Shown here: positions 60,280 through 64,000 of the stretch, piece after piece
How positions within the stretch are numbered: the first letter of the stretch is position 1
Layout of the letters: the number at the start of each line of letters is the position of its first letter
DNA from: Trichostrongylus colubriformis
Taxonomy: Eukaryota > Nematoda > Chromadorea > Rhabditida > Trichostrongylidae
NCBI GenBank assembly: GCA_963978905.1
Contig: OZ022259.1
Coordinates: 10,416,001 to 10,480,000 of the forward strand
DNA length: 64,000 nucleotides
Direction: 5' to 3'
Program-made: the position numbers and the translations under genes
The notes under the pieces: model-generated
Told to the model about the DNA's origin: nothing
Database searches by the model: none
What the model saw: the letters and a program-made list of their open reading frames with translations, nothing else

Positions 60280-63200
60280 CTGAAATGATCACGAAATGAT
60301 TTCCCCTCTTCACTTTACTTCAGCAGTCGTTCACATGTCATTCTTTTGTGTTCCAACGGCAAGACATTCAGTCAATACAACAAAAAGCATTGCACTTTTT
60401 AAATTGGTTTCCCAATTTCAAAATCTCGGTTGCTGAGCGCCTAGGTCCCGAGCTGAGCTCGTTTATTCCAACACAAGTATAAAGTCCTTCTGGCAAATTT
60501 CCTCCCTACGGCCGCACCCGCGACTACTACGCTTTCAAAAGTAAAAGGAACTGGGAAAGCGAAGATTGTCATACAAATTCAAGCTGACCTAGAAGATGAT
60601 CAGATTCTGGAAAAATAAAAAAATGAATCAAGAAAGACTTTTTCTGAAATGAATTTTGCTGATGAGACCTCTCGGAATACATCACTGGCGATCATTTTTT
60701 CGAATCTTCACTCCCAGGAACTGTTTGAAACTGAACTAACTAAGAATTTAATTAGTTCTACAACACATCAGAAGGATCCGGCGCCCAATTAACAGATAAC
60801 TGAAAGGGATGGGCGACATATCCTACCCCATCCGGGATCGTAGTGACATTCGAGTTCCTCTGACCTATGGAAGGACTTGAGGCAGCCGATGTACAACACA
60901 AGACAGTGCTCTCAGATTCTCTGATGCGTCTAGTAGTACCAGTTTACCAACCCCGAAGCGATGGAGCGTTCACAGCTCCACTCTGCCTTGTATGGCCTGG
61001 ATATGGGGCTTAGACATTAACCCAGTACTCTTCAGATCACCTTAGTGGGACTACTGCCATACTAATAGGGACTTGGTGGCCATTGCTACATACTGCAATG
61101 AAAATGAGTAATTATTCTTGAGCAGCCCATTACAAGCAGGTTTTCAGCGCCATTTTGGCACGTCAGGAGACACCAATGATCTCCGGAACTGTTCTGATGA
61201 TGACCTCTCCACATTCGAGTCAAATCTGAAGGGTAAGAGATAACGTCCACCACTCAGCCCTTCAGTTGACCAGTTCGCCTACCCTCGTTCCTTCGATTTT
61301 CACTGTCCAGCCCCCAGAAATAAGCAACTATTTGTAAGGAGAACATTACAAGTAGCTTTCCAATGCCTTTTCGTGATAACGCTGGAATCTGTTCAATTCT
61401 AGCGTTCACATTCACGTCCATAAGGTCCATATCTAATAGCAACTTTGTTTTACCGCCTTAACTTCCCAATAGGACCGAGTAGCCTTGAAGCGAATCATAA
61501 TTACTACAGAAGTGGCAGTAAGTTCGTGGTTATCATACCCTCCACGCGTGGACAGTGAGCGGTCCGTTAAACGTAAAGATTACGCTTTCCACAACTGCAT
61601 AAGATACCGGAAGAAGTGGATTTCACAGCGCTGCACCTCATTCGAGATGCACCCCATAACTCGTAGGTACCCTTTACCCAATGCTCTAGAACAAATGGAC
61701 TGGCACGATAGGAGCCTTCTATCGCCTTGCTCCTCGAACAAGACCACTCATCTTCTTCTTGCGGAGCTTCGTTACTCTTTTCTGCAACATGAAAAGCTCT
61801 TGTCACTCTTACCACAACCTCCCGCCACCTCCACGACGTCCGTACTCTCATACCACTCCAAACATCAATGGAAAAAGTACACTTTCTTTTTTGCTCACCT
61901 AAAAGTGCGCTGAACATTTTCATTCCTTTTACAGCCCATTTACTTTCTAGGAATAGGTGTTTCAAACACTTCAAGTACTTCATGGAAACCCTACATTCAA
62001 GACTTTTGTAATCCTTGGAAGGAACTAATCCGAATGAACTAAATCCTGCCTTCAAAACCTCTGCACTTGAAGCGTGGTTTCACACCATTTTGCCTACTCC
62101 TATTTACCTGCCCGCGAACGGTAACTCAGAGCATATGATTCAACTTACGCTTCACGGTGGAATAGGTTTTATTTCTAGAGAAACGAGGACGCTATGTGAA
62201 TCAATGAGATAATAGCTAGACGGCAGCGGTTACAGCAATAAAAGGAGACGGATGTCCAAATCGACGAGTGTTCTTGAGATGCAAGAGGACCCCAGTGAAG
62301 GCATCTGAGGGATTCGCTGAGATTCGATCGTCAACGCCTTTGCAACCATTTTTGAGGCTCCAAAAAATGTGAATTTTCGAATGAATTCATCTAGTGAGGG
62401 TTGTTCGCAGAGATGGGGAGTGAACGACTTAAATGTTCCCTTCCTATTTTGCACGATGTGATTTACTGACTTCATGAATTTCAGATTAGTCCGCCGTCAA
62501 AAACGTCATTGCGATTACACACGTACACGTCCGCGAAAACCGCTAAAAACTGCCTAAGCCCAGGGGAAGAAGCTTTGGGGTGTTCAAACGATTTCTTGAT
62601 ATGCAAGAAAAAGATTTCCATCATACTCTACACCATATCACCACCATTCATCTCACATCGAAACGAGTCATCTCGAATTCCCTTCTCATGGATATTCTCT
62701 CCTCCTGCAATTCAATACTATCCCGTATCATATTCGTCCGAATTGAAAAACTAAAGTTTTCCTCAAATTCTTCTTGCACTCACTACTTCGTCAGCTCTAT
62801 TCCATAGGTCTTCGTGGACGTGTACGTGGATTCGCAATGACATTTTTGACGACGGACTAATTTAAAATTCAGGAAGTCAGTAAATCACGTCGGGCAGAAG
62901 AGGCCGAGAGCATCAACGTCATTCACTCTCATCACTGCAAACAACCCACAGCAAATGAATTCATTTAAATATCCACAATTTACGCAGCCACAAAGAAGGG
63001 CTACAACCGACGTTGATTGATACATCGCGCCATCAGCCATCAAATGCCTTCAGTTGAATCTCCCAGTTCTTCAAGAACATCACTCGTCAATTCACATATT
63101 CGCTACTTCTCATCGCATTCGATATGCATGCACAGCAAAACAGCCATGTTATTCAAGCTCTACTGTGCGGTGTGAGCGACTTCTCCTCCACCCTGCTGCA

Positions 63201-64000
63201 ACTGGGGAACAACATAGCGTTACGGGTATTTGGGGCTGGGTTGCACATAAGTGTGGCTCCTCCCACATTTGATCACGCTGGTACCACACGAGCCCCCGCC
63301 CCTCGAAACTACCCTTTGCTCCTCTCCCAAAGGATCTTCTTGAATGTTTTCCTATAGCATCTGCACCAGTTGCTAGCAACGTCAACTGATAATTTCACAG
63401 TCATTTTTTATTGATTATCCTGAGCTTTAATAAATGACTCGAAGTGAAAAAGGTCGTTGAATCCTGACTTTATCATCGCCTTTTCCTTGCTCACAAAATC
63501 CAATCATTTTATAGATTTGAATTCAGTATCTTACTAAGGAAATTCCCATAGAACTTCCATAGAAACTACAATTTTCGTATTGCTTCTACCATAAGGGAAT
63601 CAAAGAAGTCTAAAGAACATTATGATAGGATATAAACTAAGGCGATACAGTTTCTAGTGGCTCTTTGACGATCTCGATGCTCTCCCCCATTTCACTCTTG
63701 CCAGCTATCATGCCGCTGATCATCGTGAGAACTCCTGCAAGTACCATAATCTCTCCCTTTATTCCCGCAGAAAGCAGTGTCAAGTGGGCCTGTGGCTCCA
63801 AGTTCACGCAAGATCTCGTTTTTTCCTTAGAACTTTTGAGAACAAATGTGACCAGCAAAGCAGCGGTCATTCTGGTGCACGGGTGAAACTCGGGGGATCC
63901 TGCTGGTAATCGCTCTAATCCAACGTCACGAAAATACGCTTGCAGCCCATCTAATTTTCAAACCATTGGCTGTTCCTCTCCCTTACTTCATTAAAAATAC
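60280..64000. other. Region upstream of the visible DRG1 exons; no exon identified
   Basis: I looked on the minus strand for GFPSVGKST, the switch I region and LLDLPGIIEGAKDGKGRG and did not find them. A 162-codon minus frame (61567-62055) overlaps a 142-codon plus frame (61485-61913); neither is recognised. A minus frame at 63637-63870 ends IKGEIMVLAGVLTMISGMIA, then a polar tail and stop, and could be the 3' exon of another gene. Confidence 0.4.
60925..61080 (-). mobile_element. SINE fragment
   Basis: The minus strand shows CCATATCCAGGCCATACAAG, CTCCATCGCTTCGGGGTTGG and TAAACTGGTACTAC, colinear with the SINE body at 35762-36050. Confidence 0.45.

Noticed and set aside
61485..62055. Overlapping ORFs of 142 (plus) and 162 (minus) codons
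   Set aside because: Mutually exclusive, no recognisable motif, and the minus one does not contain any part of the missing DRG1 N-terminus.

Overview
This window looks like a gene-poor stretch of a nematode-type nuclear genome. A strongylid or hookworm-like origin is my inference from the long repeat-filled introns, the abundance of Tc1/mariner debris and the low coding density; nothing in the sequence names the species. The only gene I recognise with confidence is the 3' two-thirds of DRG1, a developmentally regulated GTP-binding protein of the Obg/TRAFAC class. It lies on the minus strand in six clean exons between 60279 and 46868. Its first exons, which should hold the P-loop, switch I and DLPG motifs, were not found and should lie beyond the right edge.

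Layout. From 1 to about 46 kb I find no gene I can defend. This part is AT-rich intergenic DNA, or introns of unrecognised genes, dotted with transposons. They are a Tc1-like MITE (3097-3603), a palindromic GC-rich repeat (about 1495-1740), tRNA-derived SINE copies, an internally deleted mariner (17688-18557), two fold-back mariner derivatives (26912-27588 and 41955-42610), a MITE family with ends CAGTAGCGGTC (24955-25591 and 34829-35330), a pair of 470-bp elements in opposite orientation (16208-16675 and 32141-32611), a 362-bp fold-back element (38451-38812) and a GC-rich hairpin element with internal tandem repeats (45861-46382). From 46.8 to 60.3 kb lies DRG1. Each of its four long introns carries repeat sequence: a Tc1/mariner-superfamily pseudo-element (48009-48953), the GC-rich palindromic repeat, a Tc3-like transposon nested inside a MITE (52566-54555), and SINE pieces. 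The only compact intron (127 bp) carries none. From 60.3 to 64 kb I see a SINE fragment and short open frames but no identified exon.

The most informative structure is the nested insertion in the DRG1 intron at 52477-54710. A 1566-bp Tc3-like element, with four symmetrically placed copies of its terminal motif, sits in a TA site of an older MITE, and together they make up about 90% of the intron. I found no operon, CRISPR array, rRNA, tRNA gene or other defence-like or biosynthetic system. ORFs of 60-240 codons elsewhere are mostly chance or low-complexity frames, and the few with splice-like borders are listed at low confidence.
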